Of a DNA stretch of 64,000 nt, positions 1 through 8,502 are shown piece by piece; the stretch's first letter is position 1; each line of letters opens with the position of its first letter. The stretch spans positions 19,280 through 83,279 of the forward strand of contig DATGXI010000152.1 of assembly GCA_035299065.1 (NCBI GenBank). Reading direction: 5' to 3'. Position numbers and translations under genes: made by a program. Under the pieces are notes generated by a model that was given only the letters and a program-made list of their open reading frames with translations, was not told the origin of the DNA and made no database searches. This DNA comes from DASPJQ01 sp035299065 (GTDB lineage Bacteria; Bacteroidota; Bacteroidia; Flavobacteriales_D; UBA2798).

Positions 1-846
1 GCCTGTATACTTGCCTTTGTTTTTCGTGACAATGAGCTTGTAAAAATGAGCTGTATGGTTGTTGTTGCATCAGCCTTTCTGGATTTTTACGGGAGCGCAA
101 CCCCGCGAATAACGTTGATAAAAACCTATGGCGGGCAAACCGTGCAAAACGATGCACAACAAATTAAAAACCTGTGGCCACTGCGTAAACTGCCCAACGA
201 ATACAAGCAGGCCAGTGAACTGTTTGACAAAAAAAATTATGCCGAGGCGGCTGAACTGTTTGCGGTTATGCAGCGCGAAAATCCAGCCACCCAACACCTG
301 TGCCGAATGGCCCTGGCCTCGTTCATACAACTCAAAGCCTATGAAAAAGGGCGTGAGTTTGCTGACAAACTTGTGGCCTATACCAATGTGACATCAGACG
401 ATTATGTAAATGCAGGTTTGCTTTATTTTGAATTGGAAAACAATGAAAAAGCATTTGAACTGTACAGCAAATCGCTTGCGTTAAATCCTGACAATATTTA
501 TACGCTGAACAACCGTGGTTATTTGTTTATTATTCAAAACAGGTTTGCCGAATCAATTGCCTTATTTGACAAAGCCATACACATTGACAAAACATTTGTA
601 TATCCCTATGTAAACCGTGGACTTTCAAAAATAAAAACAGGTGATCTGGAGGGCGGCTTGGCCGATGTGCAACATGCTTTAACGTTGGATCCCAACAGCG
701 CCTATGCCCATTGCAACCTGGGCATTTACCACAAAGAAAAAGGTGAGAATGAGGAGGCGTTACACCTGTTCAAAAAAGCAAAAGAGCTGGACAACGATGT
801 GAGGGGAATTGACACGTTGATTGCGGAAGTTGAAGAAAAAACATAG
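1..846 (+). CDS. TPR-repeat protein, 5' end outside window
   Basis: The reading frame is open from base 1; the first ATG in the window is at 46, but in-frame codons upstream encode a hydrophobic stretch (ACILAFVF) that continues past that ATG (MVVVASAFLDF). The true N-terminus therefore probably lies outside the window and the visible start is inside a membrane-anchored region. From about residue 55 (counted from base 46) to 250 there are roughly five tetratricopeptide repeats, with typical lines such as LNPDNIYTLNNRGYLF and LDPNSAYAHCNLGIYH. TPR arrays are protein-protein interaction scaffolds. An upstream membrane or enzymatic domain is possible but cannot be seen. The TPR call is firm; the role is unknown. 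Confidence 0.8.
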   Translation, partial: ACILAFVFRDNELVKMSCMVVVASAFLDFYGSATPRITLIKTYGGQTVQNDAQQIKNLWPLRKLPNEYKQASELFDKKNYAEAAELFAVMQRENPATQHLCRMALASFIQLKAYEKGREFADKLVAYTNVTSDDYVNAGLLYFELENNEKAFELYSKSLALNPDNIYTLNNRGYLFIIQNRFAESIALFDKAIHIDKTFVYPYVNRGLSKIKTGDLEGGLADVQHALTLDPNSAYAHCNLGIYHKEKGENEEALHLFKKAKELDNDVRGIDTLIAEVEEKT

Positions 847-887
847 TTTTGATTTTATAAATTTTTATTTTCAATTGACTAAAAAGC

Positions 888-1382
888 ATGAAGCTGTTTT
901 ATTTTTTAACGATGACACTGTTATTGGCATGTGTAGGCCCCGAGGTTGAAACGGACGTATACTCATATCGGGAATTAAGGGGGAAATTTAAAAGAGAATT
1001 TGTGCAACATTTTCCTAAAGCTCTAAAACAACCGGAAAACGCACAAACTTACTATTCTCCAGCCTATATGCAGGGCGGAACAAGCTTTCATTTATTATAC
1101 AAATATGCCACAAAGAAAGAAGCTGAACAAGAAATTGAAAGGCTTCGCAAATTATCTATTCACCAGGGTGACTTTGATTTTATAACTGACAGCCTTGACA
1201 TTCATATTAACTGTCAAATGAACTTTGGAGGAGATGAAGTATTAAACGACCAATACCAATTATTGATTTTTCAAACTGACCCGGAAGCCAATAGCAATAG
1301 TGACTGGAATCACGGGTTAACAACAGGGGCTGCTTTTAAAACAGGTACAACCGAAATATTTTATTGGGTTGAGGATTGGTAA
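888..1382 (+). CDS. Small predicted lipoprotein, unknown function
   Basis: A 164-residue protein starting with a short hydrophobic leader and a lipobox (LLLAC, Cys15), so it is probably lipid-anchored in the envelope. The mature part is hydrophilic with no domain I recognise. It lies 41 bases after the TPR gene on the same strand and may be co-transcribed with it. Base composition and codon use look like the neighbours. The lipoprotein call rests on the leader only. Confidence 0.65.
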   Translation: MKLFYFLTMTLLLACVGPEVETDVYSYRELRGKFKREFVQHFPKALKQPENAQTYYSPAYMQGGTSFHLLYKYATKKEAEQEIERLRKLSIHQGDFDFITDSLDIHINCQMNFGGDEVLNDQYQLLIFQTDPEANSNSDWNHGLTTGAAFKTGTTEIFYWVEDW

Positions 1383-1447
1383 AAAACACAGCTCTTTACA
1401 CGTGTTATTGATCACTCAACACTTTCGTCTTGTGTCTTTTTAATCTG

Positions 1448-2197
1448 CTAGAATCTCACACTAATAGCATTATTCAAAAAATAATTGGTTGTAGGAATGC
1501 CCGGTACGGGAAACGAATCATAAATTAAATTATACACTATTTTAAAATTTACCTTTTTGGTAATGGCAAACCGCAACGAGGTTTCACATGAAATGCGGAA
1601 GTCGGCAGGGAATAAAAAATCAGGTTGGTAATAAGTAATGGTATTAAAGCCTGCAGTTTTGCTGAATTGCCAGTCAAAGGAAACAAAACTGCTGTACCTT
1701 GCTGTGGCGCGCACAATACCATCGGTTTGGGTTTCATGTTCAGCCATTACAAATGCGCCAAGATTGAGTGAAATTGAATCCTGCTTTACCACTTCAAAAC
1801 GTGCACCGCTTCCAAGTAACATACGCAGATCAATCATTTGTACGCGGTTATATTGTGCCTGAGCAAATGTTTCAAGGTTTATTTTTGGATATTTTTTAAG
1901 TGTGTAGCAATGCCGCAAGTGCGTAAATCCTGAATTCACAAATTCATCACCATCAGCTTTTACCAAACCAAAATCGGTGAACAACATAACATGGTTTTGC
2001 CCCTTATTCCATGCTACACGGTTGCGGTTACCAAACTGGGTAATTACACGCGTGTTTTTTATGATGGTGAAGTTTAGATCAATGTCAAATTTCCACCCCT
2101 CTTTTTTCACATCAAGGCGCTGGTTCTCGATGTTTACAATTTGTGATTGCGAAACAAACGAAAGACAAATAAAAATGAACAGAGCTAAAATGCGCAT
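1448..2197 (-). CDS. DUF2490-like outer-membrane barrel protein
   Basis: I place the start at the ATG at 2197, not at an upstream in-frame codon at 2311. From 2197 the protein opens with a clean signal peptide (MRILALFIFICLSF, then Gln/Ser), while the longer version would translate tandem DNA repeats. The mature part (about 225 residues) has alternating hydrophobic strands and aromatic residues typical of small Bacteroidota outer-membrane barrels, with motifs such as WKFDIDLNFTI, FTHLRHCYTL and a final strand ending in F (AISVRF). This resembles the DUF2490 family, whose function is unknown. It is convergent with the lipoprotein gene to its left. Confidence 0.65.
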   Translation of the reverse strand: MRILALFIFICLSFVSQSQIVNIENQRLDVKKEGWKFDIDLNFTIIKNTRVITQFGNRNRVAWNKGQNHVMLFTDFGLVKADGDEFVNSGFTHLRHCYTLKKYPKINLETFAQAQYNRVQMIDLRMLLGSGARFEVVKQDSISLNLGAFVMAEHETQTDGIVRATARYSSFVSFDWQFSKTAGFNTITYYQPDFLFPADFRISCETSLRFAITKKVNFKIVYNLIYDSFPVPGIPTTNYFLNNAISVRF

Positions 2198-2216
2198 GCG
2201 GCAAAAATAGTAAATA

Positions 2217-2263
2217 GATGTGAGACTGGAGATATGAGATGTGAGATATGAGATGTGAGACAC
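2217..2263. repeat. Short tandem repeat, 14-bp unit
   Basis: Two perfect copies of a 14-bp unit (GATATGAGATGTGA) lie at 2231-2244 and 2245-2258, flanked by decayed partial copies. They sit just upstream of the barrel-protein start at 2197, in its presumed 5' untranslated or promoter region. In-frame translation through them gives a spurious SHIS-rich extension. Confidence 0.7.
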
Positions 2264-2330
2264 GGGGCACATTTGGCGCGGTTTTAGAATAATGGGAGCG
2301 AGGGACTTCAACAGGTCATGTGCAATTGCT

Positions 2331-2476
2331 GACGAACCACCCCTGTTCTTGCTGTGAACCCCGCAAGGGATAGAGCCGGTACCCCACAGCCTGAAAAGCG
2401 CATGGGTTCCTATGTTGTCCCGAAGGATTTTGCGCTTTTCAGGCGAGGAGTAAAGGCGATAGCCCGACCCCCTGAG
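2331..2476. repeat. Intergenic palindromic element with 14-bp perfect arms
   Basis: GC-richer than its surroundings. The arms GCCTGAAAAGCGCA (2389-2402) and TGCGCTTTTCAGGC (2431-2444) are perfect inverted repeats around a 28-base loop. Outside them are CCCCGCAAGGGA (2360-2371) and CCCCCTGAGGGA (about 2468-2479). This layout resembles dispersed intergenic elements I recall from Bacteroidota genomes, but only one copy is in this window. The function is unknown; it could fold into a long RNA hairpin between the convergently oriented flanks. Confidence 0.5.
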
Positions 2477-2477
2477 G

Positions 2478-2509
2478 GATTTAAGATTTAAGATTTAGGA
2501 TTTAAGATT
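2478..2509. repeat. Heptanucleotide tandem repeat (GATTTAA)
   Basis: Four consecutive 7-bp units starting at 2478, three GATTTAA and one GATTTAG, followed by a partial unit. They directly abut the palindromic element, and no gene reads through them. Confidence 0.75.
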
Positions 2510-2572
2510 GCTGAAGGGGATGCGGCCAAAAACACGCCCCAACAAGCACAACGAAGAACGGACAATTATGCT

Positions 2573-3196
2573 TTACTTCCTTTTCCTGATCAACCAAAGT
2601 GCCAGCAACAAATTGGGCACCCAGCCCAGCCAGGCAACAATGCGGTACGCATCCATTGGAGGTGGCTCAAACGCGTATACAATACACATTTTCCATAAAC
2701 GCAACGTTAGTGCGCTACACGTTAGTGCAAAACTAAGGATCATGAAATTTTTATGCAGTACAAATTTGCGTTTTATGGCATAATACCAGGCCAGTGCTGT
2801 AAATACCAGCCACAAGACTGACAACATGGTAAATGCTATGCGTGAATAAACCCCACCATTGGCGTAAATGGACATGATAAACCCTGCAGGGCCCGAGGCA
2901 AACAGGAGTATGAAAACATACATTTTACCCACGTTGCGGTGCAGGGCTTTGTTATTTTTTAACAGGCGTGGTGAAAATTGGGTGAACCCTGCCAAAAGCA
3001 GGAAACAACTGGTAAACACGTGTATATAAAAGGCACTTTTCCAGGTATGGTTGTCAATCATGTTTTGTTTAAGTGCCAGGAAGGCGGTAGTGTCCTTCAT
3101 TTCAACATAAGGCAGGGTTAGCCTTACCATCAGATAAGTGAAGAAAGCCAACAAAAAATAAAGTAAAACCGCGTTATATTTTAACTGCCTTTGCAT
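2573..3196 (-). CDS. DUF2306 family integral membrane protein
   Basis: 207 residues with about six hydrophobic helices. Conserved-looking features are the HVFTSCFLLLAGFTQF segment near residue 60, the LHRNVGKMYV segment near residue 90, and LHKNFMILSFALTCSA near residue 148. His residues at helix ends match DUF2306, a membrane family of unknown function with a weak resemblance to quinone/haem-binding four-helix proteins. The start ATG at 3196 is 38 bases from the divergent lipoprotein gene, so their promoters overlap. Confidence 0.75.
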   Translation of the reverse strand: MQRQLKYNAVLLYFLLAFFTYLMVRLTLPYVEMKDTTAFLALKQNMIDNHTWKSAFYIHVFTSCFLLLAGFTQFSPRLLKNNKALHRNVGKMYVFILLFASGPAGFIMSIYANGGVYSRIAFTMLSVLWLVFTALAWYYAIKRKFVLHKNFMILSFALTCSALTLRLWKMCIVYAFEPPPMDAYRIVAWLGWVPNLLLALWLIRKRK

Positions 3197-3219
3197 TACA
3201 TTTATAAGTAGTAGTTTTA
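3190..3219 (+). promoter_or_regulatory. Candidate promoter for the YARHG lipoprotein
   Basis: TTTG at 3190-3193, an 18-base spacer, then TAGTTTTA at 3212-3219. This fits the Bacteroidota primary-sigma pattern (-33 TTTG, -7 TAnnTTTG) except for the last base. It would give a leader of about 10 bases before the ATG at 3235. The -33 element overlaps the start of the divergent DUF2306 gene. Confidence 0.4.
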
Positions 3220-3234
3220 ATCAAAATTAACCAT

Positions 3235-4083
3235 ATGAAGACAAAAACCACCATTATTCTTATTATCTGCATTAACCTGTTTATTTACTGCTCCTGCGGG
3301 GGTGGCGAAAAAGCTGATGATAAGGGCACAACCGATTCAACCACAACCGAAGCCAACGTGAAGGGTAGCGAGGTAAAACGTTCAGACAAAGACCCGCGCA
3401 GCATTGGAGGCGATAAGTCAACAGCCCAGTTAAACATTGAAGAGGCCATGAAAAACATGGAAACCGCTACTGATCCCATTATTGGATACTGGGTTGGTGC
3501 TTTTGGGAACAACCGCATAAACCTTGTATTAAGTGAGATTAAAGGCAATACTATTAAAGGCCACAGTGTATGTGCCGGCAACTACCGTCCAATTACGGGC
3601 ACCATTCAATTGGCAAAAGCAAATCCGCACAAGGTAACCATGACCGAGCCGGGCGATGATAAGTATGATGGTAAGTTTAATTTTGAAGTTGATTTGGATA
3701 AAATGAAAATTACGGGCAACTGGGCTCCTTACAAAGAAGTAAATGGCACAAAAGCCAAGGATTTTACATTGGAGAAAAAGAATTATACGTTTGACGCATC
3801 GGTAGGTGAATACCCACAGGCCAGCCAGCGTTTGCTGACCGAAGAGGATGTGGAGAATTACACGTCAGAAGAATTGGAAGTAATGCGCAATGAAATTTAT
3901 GCACGCCACGGTTACAGTTTCAAGAACCGCAAAATGCGCGCGTATTTTGAGGCCAAAGACTGGTATATACCATTGGGTGTTGACATTCGTTCACAGCTGA
4001 CTGATGATGAAGTGAAAAATATTGCGTTAATTTACAGGTATGAGGAGTACTACAAAGTTAACTACGATGACTACGGGCGCTAG
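3235..4083 (+). CDS. YARHG-domain lipoprotein
   Basis: 282 residues. The N-terminus is a lipoprotein signal ending near Cys19/Cys21 (LFIYCSCGGG), followed by a Ser/Thr/Lys-rich linker. A middle domain (about 80-185) has alternating strands, and a C-terminal YARHG domain occupies about 205-270 with the signature NEIYARHGYSF and the partner AKDWYIP. YARHG domains occur in secreted and cell-wall proteins; their biochemical role is not established. The next gene starts inside its last codons (ATG at 4067), which implies translational coupling. Confidence 0.85.
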   Translation: MKTKTTIILIICINLFIYCSCGGGEKADDKGTTDSTTTEANVKGSEVKRSDKDPRSIGGDKSTAQLNIEEAMKNMETATDPIIGYWVGAFGNNRINLVLSEIKGNTIKGHSVCAGNYRPITGTIQLAKANPHKVTMTEPGDDKYDGKFNFEVDLDKMKITGNWAPYKEVNGTKAKDFTLEKKNYTFDASVGEYPQASQRLLTEEDVENYTSEELEVMRNEIYARHGYSFKNRKMRAYFEAKDWYIPLGVDIRSQLTDDEVKNIALIYRYEEYYKVNYDDYGR

Positions 4084-5029
4084 GCGCTTACTGTTACTAC
4101 TAATTATAGCGAAGCCTGTGTATGTGAATGCACAGGCTTCGGCATCTATAACCCCTGTGTATGATGATAAAAACGGCATTGCTGTAACCATTACCACTTT
4201 TTTTGATGGGTTTACCAAAGGCGATACCAATTTGATCAAAAGCATGTGCCATAAAAACATGAGCTTACAAACCGTTGTTGACCGTGAAGGACAAACCACA
4301 AGTATAAAGCAGGAAAACTGGAGTGCGTTTTTGAAGCAAATTGCAGCACCGCACAAAGGAAAATTTGAGGAACGCATAGTGAACTGGGACATTCGTGTGG
4401 ACGGGAAATATGCCAATGCCTGGTGCAAATACAAAGTAATTATTGATGATACTATTTTTAACCATTGGGGAATTGACAATTTTCAATTGCTGAAAGATGC
4501 GGGCAAATGGTATATTTTAAGTATTACCGATACGCGTAGGAGTAAAAAAACGTACGTGGAGGAAGTGGATTTGGCGAAAATAACAAGTGAGTACGTTCAA
4601 AACAATTACCCGACTTATATAAAAACAAAAGAAGAGCTGAGCTTGCAAATAAATGAGTTGATGAATACGTGGCACAAAGCTGCTGCCGTGGCCGATGAAA
4701 AAGTATTTTTTGATTTTATGATGCCGGGAGGAATTTACCTTGGAACAGACAAGACTGAAAACTGGACAAAAGAAGTGTTTGAAGAATGGAGCAAAAAATA
4801 CTTTGAGAAAGACAAAGCCTGGGACTTTAAGCCGTATGACCGCCATATTTATTTTACTGAAGATAAAAGCTATGCCTGGTTTGATGAATTGCTTGACACG
4901 TGGATGGGCGTGAGCCGTGGATCAGGTGTGCTGAAGTATGAGAATGGAACCTGGAAACTGATGCATTATAATTTGGCTGTTACCGTACCGAATGAGAAGA
5001 TTAAGGAGTTTGTGAAGATTAATAAGTGA
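4067..5029 (+). CDS. Secreted NTF2-like (SnoaL-type) two-domain protein
   Basis: I prefer the ATG at 4067 over 4040 because it begins a clean signal peptide (MTTGARRLLLLLIIAKP, cleavage after VNAQA) and reduces the overlap with the upstream gene to 17 bases. The 320-residue product has two stretches of the cone-like NTF2/SnoaL/DUF4440 type: about 35-150 (FFDGFTKGDTNLIKSM, WCKYKVIIDD) and about 195-310 (WHKAAAVADEKVFFDFM, KSYAWFDELLDTWMG). Such domains bind small ligands or act as non-enzymatic modules, and no catalytic residues can be assigned. It is coupled with the YARHG lipoprotein gene. Confidence 0.7.
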   Translation: MTTGARRLLLLLIIAKPVYVNAQASASITPVYDDKNGIAVTITTFFDGFTKGDTNLIKSMCHKNMSLQTVVDREGQTTSIKQENWSAFLKQIAAPHKGKFEERIVNWDIRVDGKYANAWCKYKVIIDDTIFNHWGIDNFQLLKDAGKWYILSITDTRRSKKTYVEEVDLAKITSEYVQNNYPTYIKTKEELSLQINELMNTWHKAAAVADEKVFFDFMMPGGIYLGTDKTENWTKEVFEEWSKKYFEKDKAWDFKPYDRHIYFTEDKSYAWFDELLDTWMGVSRGSGVLKYENGTWKLMHYNLAVTVPNEKIKEFVKINK

Positions 5030-5057
5030 TGGGCTGATGGGTTGATGTGCTGATGAG
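5027..5057. repeat. 8-bp imperfect tandem repeat over a stop codon
   Basis: Four units related to TGATGGGC/TGATGGGT run head to tail. The first unit contains the TGA stop of the NTF2-like gene, so the repeat may be an expansion at the gene's 3' end. Confidence 0.6.
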
Positions 5058-5121
5058 AAGATTAGTTAATGATGCGGTTTTGGACTGGTGAGGAACGTAT
5101 TAAATGTGCAGGAAACAATTA

Positions 5122-6159
5122 TTACCATTCCCTCCATTCGAGAGTTAAATCCAACCCCTCTTTAAATTGAATGCCCGCTGCTTTTACGCTGAATTCAATA
5201 AGATCGCACAAATCTTCTCTTTCAGAGGTTTCAATAAAACTGTCATACTTTTCGTTAATGGCATTTAATTGCATGACAATGCTTTTAACACTAAATAAAA
5301 TTTTCTTTGGATTCTTTTCGTAAACCAATTTAATCAAATTGTCGATATAGTTAATTAAAACGGCTTCAATTTCTTTAATACCTTGAGGACTGGCACCGTT
5401 TACCATTACCCAGTTTTTTGTAGGTAATTCAGTTTTCAATTTTTTAAGTTTAGAAACATTTTCTTCTTTTATATTTTTTACCTGTAAATCAATTGTATTT
5501 AAAAGTATCTGCATTTCTTTTTCTTCCGTATTAAGAAGTATTACACGGGTCCAAATCAATTCACGTTTCTTATTTAAGGCAGTAAGAATTTTGAATTCAT
5601 CAAACCCGAACCAAAGTGCATGACCATAATCCATTGTAGAGTCCACAACTTTGGGCTCCTTGCCCAACTTTTTAATTATTTCACCTTTCGTATCACCAAT
5701 ATGCAAACCAAGGGGAAATCGAATAACAGGTCCCTTTTGGGTTTTCTCTACCCTTGAATCAATTGAAATTTCTGTCAGTATTAATTCATCTTCATTTTTA
5801 TTTTGCACTTCCGATGGTATGCCAAATTCAAATTTGTACCTGTTGTACCCGACAAAGTCAAGAAAAATATCTTCATTTGAATTTTCGGAAGAAGCCCTGT
5901 AAACATTGCTGTCATTATCTTTGTACAATTCAGGAGTTAAACTTATTTTTAATTCCTTCATTAATTGTTGCAGCCGGGAAGATTTAATCGAATAACCCAT
6001 ACATTTAATTAATGTGTCAGCCGTTAAATCAGTAGTGTAATTATCTTTTATGGCTATAGCTTTAACTGTATCGTTTTCTTCATTCACCTGACTGGTTGAA
6101 GAATCTGAACAACTGGAAAGAAAAACTGCGAAAGAAAAAACTAAAATGATCTTTTTCAT
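5122..6159 (-). CDS. Predicted lipoprotein, unknown function
   Basis: I choose the ATG at 6159 because it starts a lipoprotein leader directly (MKKIILVFSFAVFLSSC, Cys17); an ATG at 6174 would only add five residues. The mature 328 residues fall into an N-terminal half with mixed strands, including a GLHIGDTKGEIIKKLGK segment like those of SmpA/BamE-type or beta-lactamase-inhibitor-like lipoprotein folds, and a helical C-terminal half (about 220-345). I do not recognise a named family. It begins 18 bases after the OmpA/PD40 gene on the same strand and could be the last gene of that operon. Confidence 0.65.
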   Translation of the reverse strand: MKKIILVFSFAVFLSSCSDSSTSQVNEENDTVKAIAIKDNYTTDLTADTLIKCMGYSIKSSRLQQLMKELKISLTPELYKDNDSNVYRASSENSNEDIFLDFVGYNRYKFEFGIPSEVQNKNEDELILTEISIDSRVEKTQKGPVIRFPLGLHIGDTKGEIIKKLGKEPKVVDSTMDYGHALWFGFDEFKILTALNKKRELIWTRVILLNTEEKEMQILLNTIDLQVKNIKEENVSKLKKLKTELPTKNWVMVNGASPQGIKEIEAVLINYIDNLIKLVYEKNPKKILFSVKSIVMQLNAINEKYDSFIETSEREDLCDLIEFSVKAAGIQFKEGLDLTLEWREW

Positions 6160-6192
6160 AAAAATTTCATCCATAAGTTAATGAACTTATAG

Positions 6193-8502
6193 TTACTTCG
6201 GCTGCTTCGCAATCAACCTCAATTCACACCTGCGGTTCTTTCCATTCTCCTCGTAACTGCAGTTAGCTGCATCAAGACAGTTGTTGACCAACCGCGATTC
6301 GCCATAATAATTTCCTTTTATACGGTTTACGGAAATTCCCCTGGAAGCGAAGTAGTTTTTGGTGGTATTCATGCGCATTTTTGAAAGGGCCATGTTGTGT
6401 TCATGGGTAAAACCAGCATCGGCATGCCCGTCAATTTCCAGTACAAGGTTTTTATCGGCTTTCATGCGATCTACCAGTTTTTTAAGCGCAGCCTGGTCTT
6501 CAGGTCTCAAATCCCATTTGTCTTTTTCAAAATATACAGTCAAATTTTCGCCTACAGAAACCACGTTCACCACATTGTTATTTTTAGGCCTGCGGTCAAA
6601 TTTAAATTTTCCGTCCTGGGCATCCAACAACGCAAGTTCGGCATCGTACCTGTTCAGCATTTGCATTTTGTAGTCTTTTGTATTTAAGCCCGCATCGTCA
6701 CCATCAAATTTAAAGATGTAAACATCTTTAGGAGGCAACCCAACCAGTACAAAATTTCCTTTTGAATCGGTTGTTCCTTTTCCAATTATGTTTCCGGCTT
6801 CATCCAATACCAAAAAGTCAAGGCCTGCCACGTTGCCGCCTAATTTTTCAGGTTTGAATCGCCCTTCAAGGTTGGTGTAATTTGCAGGAAACAGTGAAAG
6901 GTCTTTGTTCTCAAGTAAACTAATGGAACTTTCCAGTTTACCATCCAGGCGCCTGTAAATAAATGGTCCTGCACCACTGCGTTTTAAATCGGCCACAACC
7001 TCATCTTTACTGTTGAATAACAGCACGCGTAAATCATCGTACTGGCTATCGGTTGTAATAAACAGGTTTTGATCGGCAGGTAATTTTTTAAATGTGAAAT
7101 TACCGTTCTTGTCGGTAACTGTTTTCATGTATACATTCCCTGCTTCGTCAACCAGTATTACGTTTAACCCTTCAACGGTTGCATCTTTTAAACGCTCGTG
7201 CTGGAATTGACCATTGATGGTTCCCATTTTTTTGCCGCTGATGTCAGCTTCGTCAAGCTCCATGAAAGCAAGTGTTCCCACATCGGTATCCAGTTTCTTA
7301 TACACAAACGATCCTTTTGAATTGCTCATGAGCACCGCGTATTCTACTCCATCTTTATTGTATACGTGAAGAATTAAATCCTCACCCATCTGCACTGTTT
7401 TAATGGTGAATTCCTGGTCGGCAGGTAAATTGGTAAATTTGAATCCGCCATTTGCATCGGTGGTAGTGGTAGCCACTACATTGCCCGCTTCATCCAGCAA
7501 TTGCACTTCCAAACCGCTTGGAAATCCTTCGGCCAATTTTGCATAAGTAAATTTACCCAATATGTTTTTTGAAACAATGGTGGCCGATTCTTTTACTGTA
7601 AAAAAGAAAATATCATCGCCACCCAGGCCTGGTCTGTTTGATGCAAAAAATCCGTTGCGTCCGGTTTTGGTGAGGAAAAAAGAAAAATCATCGCTTGGCG
7701 AGTTAATGGTATTTCCCAGTGATTCGGCCTCTCCCGCTTCCATTTGCAGGTTGTACTTGTATAAATCAAGGCCACCCAGGCCACCTGGTTTTGCCGATGA
7801 GAAGTACAAGGTGTTGTTGTGTACAAACGGGAACATTTCGTCAACGGATGTATTCACTTTGCTACCAAGGTTCATGGGTGCACTGAATTTTTCACCACTA
7901 AAACCGGAAACAAAAATATCCTTACCTCCCAGCGTGCCCAACTGGTCGGATGCGAAATAAATTTTATCGCCAGCATCATTAAAACAGGCATGTCCATACG
8001 AAAAATCATTTCCACAGAATGAAAGCAATTGTGGTTTGCCCCATTTACCGTTTTCTTTTTTCACCAGGTACAATTGTGGTTTGTTGGTTTTGCGCTGTGT
8101 AACAACACGAGTAAGTACGGCTAAATTTCCGTTGGGATGGAAAGTAATGGGTCCTGAATGAAAATAATCGGGCATTTTGTCGTCAAACGGTTGTGCCCTG
8201 GAAAAAGCAACCGAATCGTCACTTGGACTTTTAAACGATGACTTAAATAAATTGAGGTGTTTTTTCTTTTTCCATTGCGCTTCACCTACCTGCGTAAGGT
8301 ACATTTCACGGTCACTCACAAAAACGAGGTCGTTTTCAAAAATAACAGGGCAGAACTCCGCGTTTTCGGAATTTATTTTTGCAACAGGTTTTACTTTATA
8401 CTCAATGGAAACAGTGGTGTTGAAATTTTCAACCACCTGCGAACTGCCTCCGAAAAAAGCTGAAATAAAAAATCCTGTACTAACTAGCGCCCTATAATTC
8501 AT
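6193..8502 (-). CDS. OmpA/PD40 protein, PorE-like T9SS accessory
   Basis: 769 residues. After a signal sequence come WD40-like (PD40) beta-propeller repeats at about 45-305 (DKIYFASDQLGTLGGKDIF, NTLYFSSAKPGGLGGLDLY, NGFFASNRPGLGGDDIFFF). Three composite repeats follow at about 313-640, each opening with a carboxypeptidase-regulatory-like unit (LDEAGNV...TD.NG.F...LP). The C-terminal OmpA domain (about 648-765) carries the peptidoglycan-binding pattern EIDGHADAGF...NMALSKMR...NRRCELRL. It resembles PorE, which binds peptidoglycan and forms part of the T9SS envelope complex, but it sits in an adhesin operon and may be an adhesin-specific paralogue. Its ATG shares one base with the stop of the PorP/SprF gene (TAATG). 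Confidence 0.85.
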   Translation of the reverse strand: MNYRALVSTGFFISAFFGGSSQVVENFNTTVSIEYKVKPVAKINSENAEFCPVIFENDLVFVSDREMYLTQVGEAQWKKKKHLNLFKSSFKSPSDDSVAFSRAQPFDDKMPDYFHSGPITFHPNGNLAVLTRVVTQRKTNKPQLYLVKKENGKWGKPQLLSFCGNDFSYGHACFNDAGDKIYFASDQLGTLGGKDIFVSGFSGEKFSAPMNLGSKVNTSVDEMFPFVHNNTLYFSSAKPGGLGGLDLYKYNLQMEAGEAESLGNTINSPSDDFSFFLTKTGRNGFFASNRPGLGGDDIFFFTVKESATIVSKNILGKFTYAKLAEGFPSGLEVQLLDEAGNVVATTTTDANGGFKFTNLPADQEFTIKTVQMGEDLILHVYNKDGVEYAVLMSNSKGSFVYKKLDTDVGTLAFMELDEADISGKKMGTINGQFQHERLKDATVEGLNVILVDEAGNVYMKTVTDKNGNFTFKKLPADQNLFITTDSQYDDLRVLLFNSKDEVVADLKRSGAGPFIYRRLDGKLESSISLLENKDLSLFPANYTNLEGRFKPEKLGGNVAGLDFLVLDEAGNIIGKGTTDSKGNFVLVGLPPKDVYIFKFDGDDAGLNTKDYKMQMLNRYDAELALLDAQDGKFKFDRRPKNNNVVNVVSVGENLTVYFEKDKWDLRPEDQAALKKLVDRMKADKNLVLEIDGHADAGFTHEHNMALSKMRMNTTKNYFASRGISVNRIKGNYYGESRLVNNCLDAANCSYEENGKNRRCELRLIAKQPK

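Noticed and set aside
2198..2311. N-terminal extension of the barrel protein (38 extra residues)
   Set aside because: Encodes only the tandem DNA repeat (SHIS-rich); the signal peptide starts at the ATG at 2197.
4027..4479. 150-residue minus-strand ORF opposite the YARHG/NTF2-like junction
   Set aside because: Lies across two convincing coding frames on the plus strand; no signal peptide or domain of its own.
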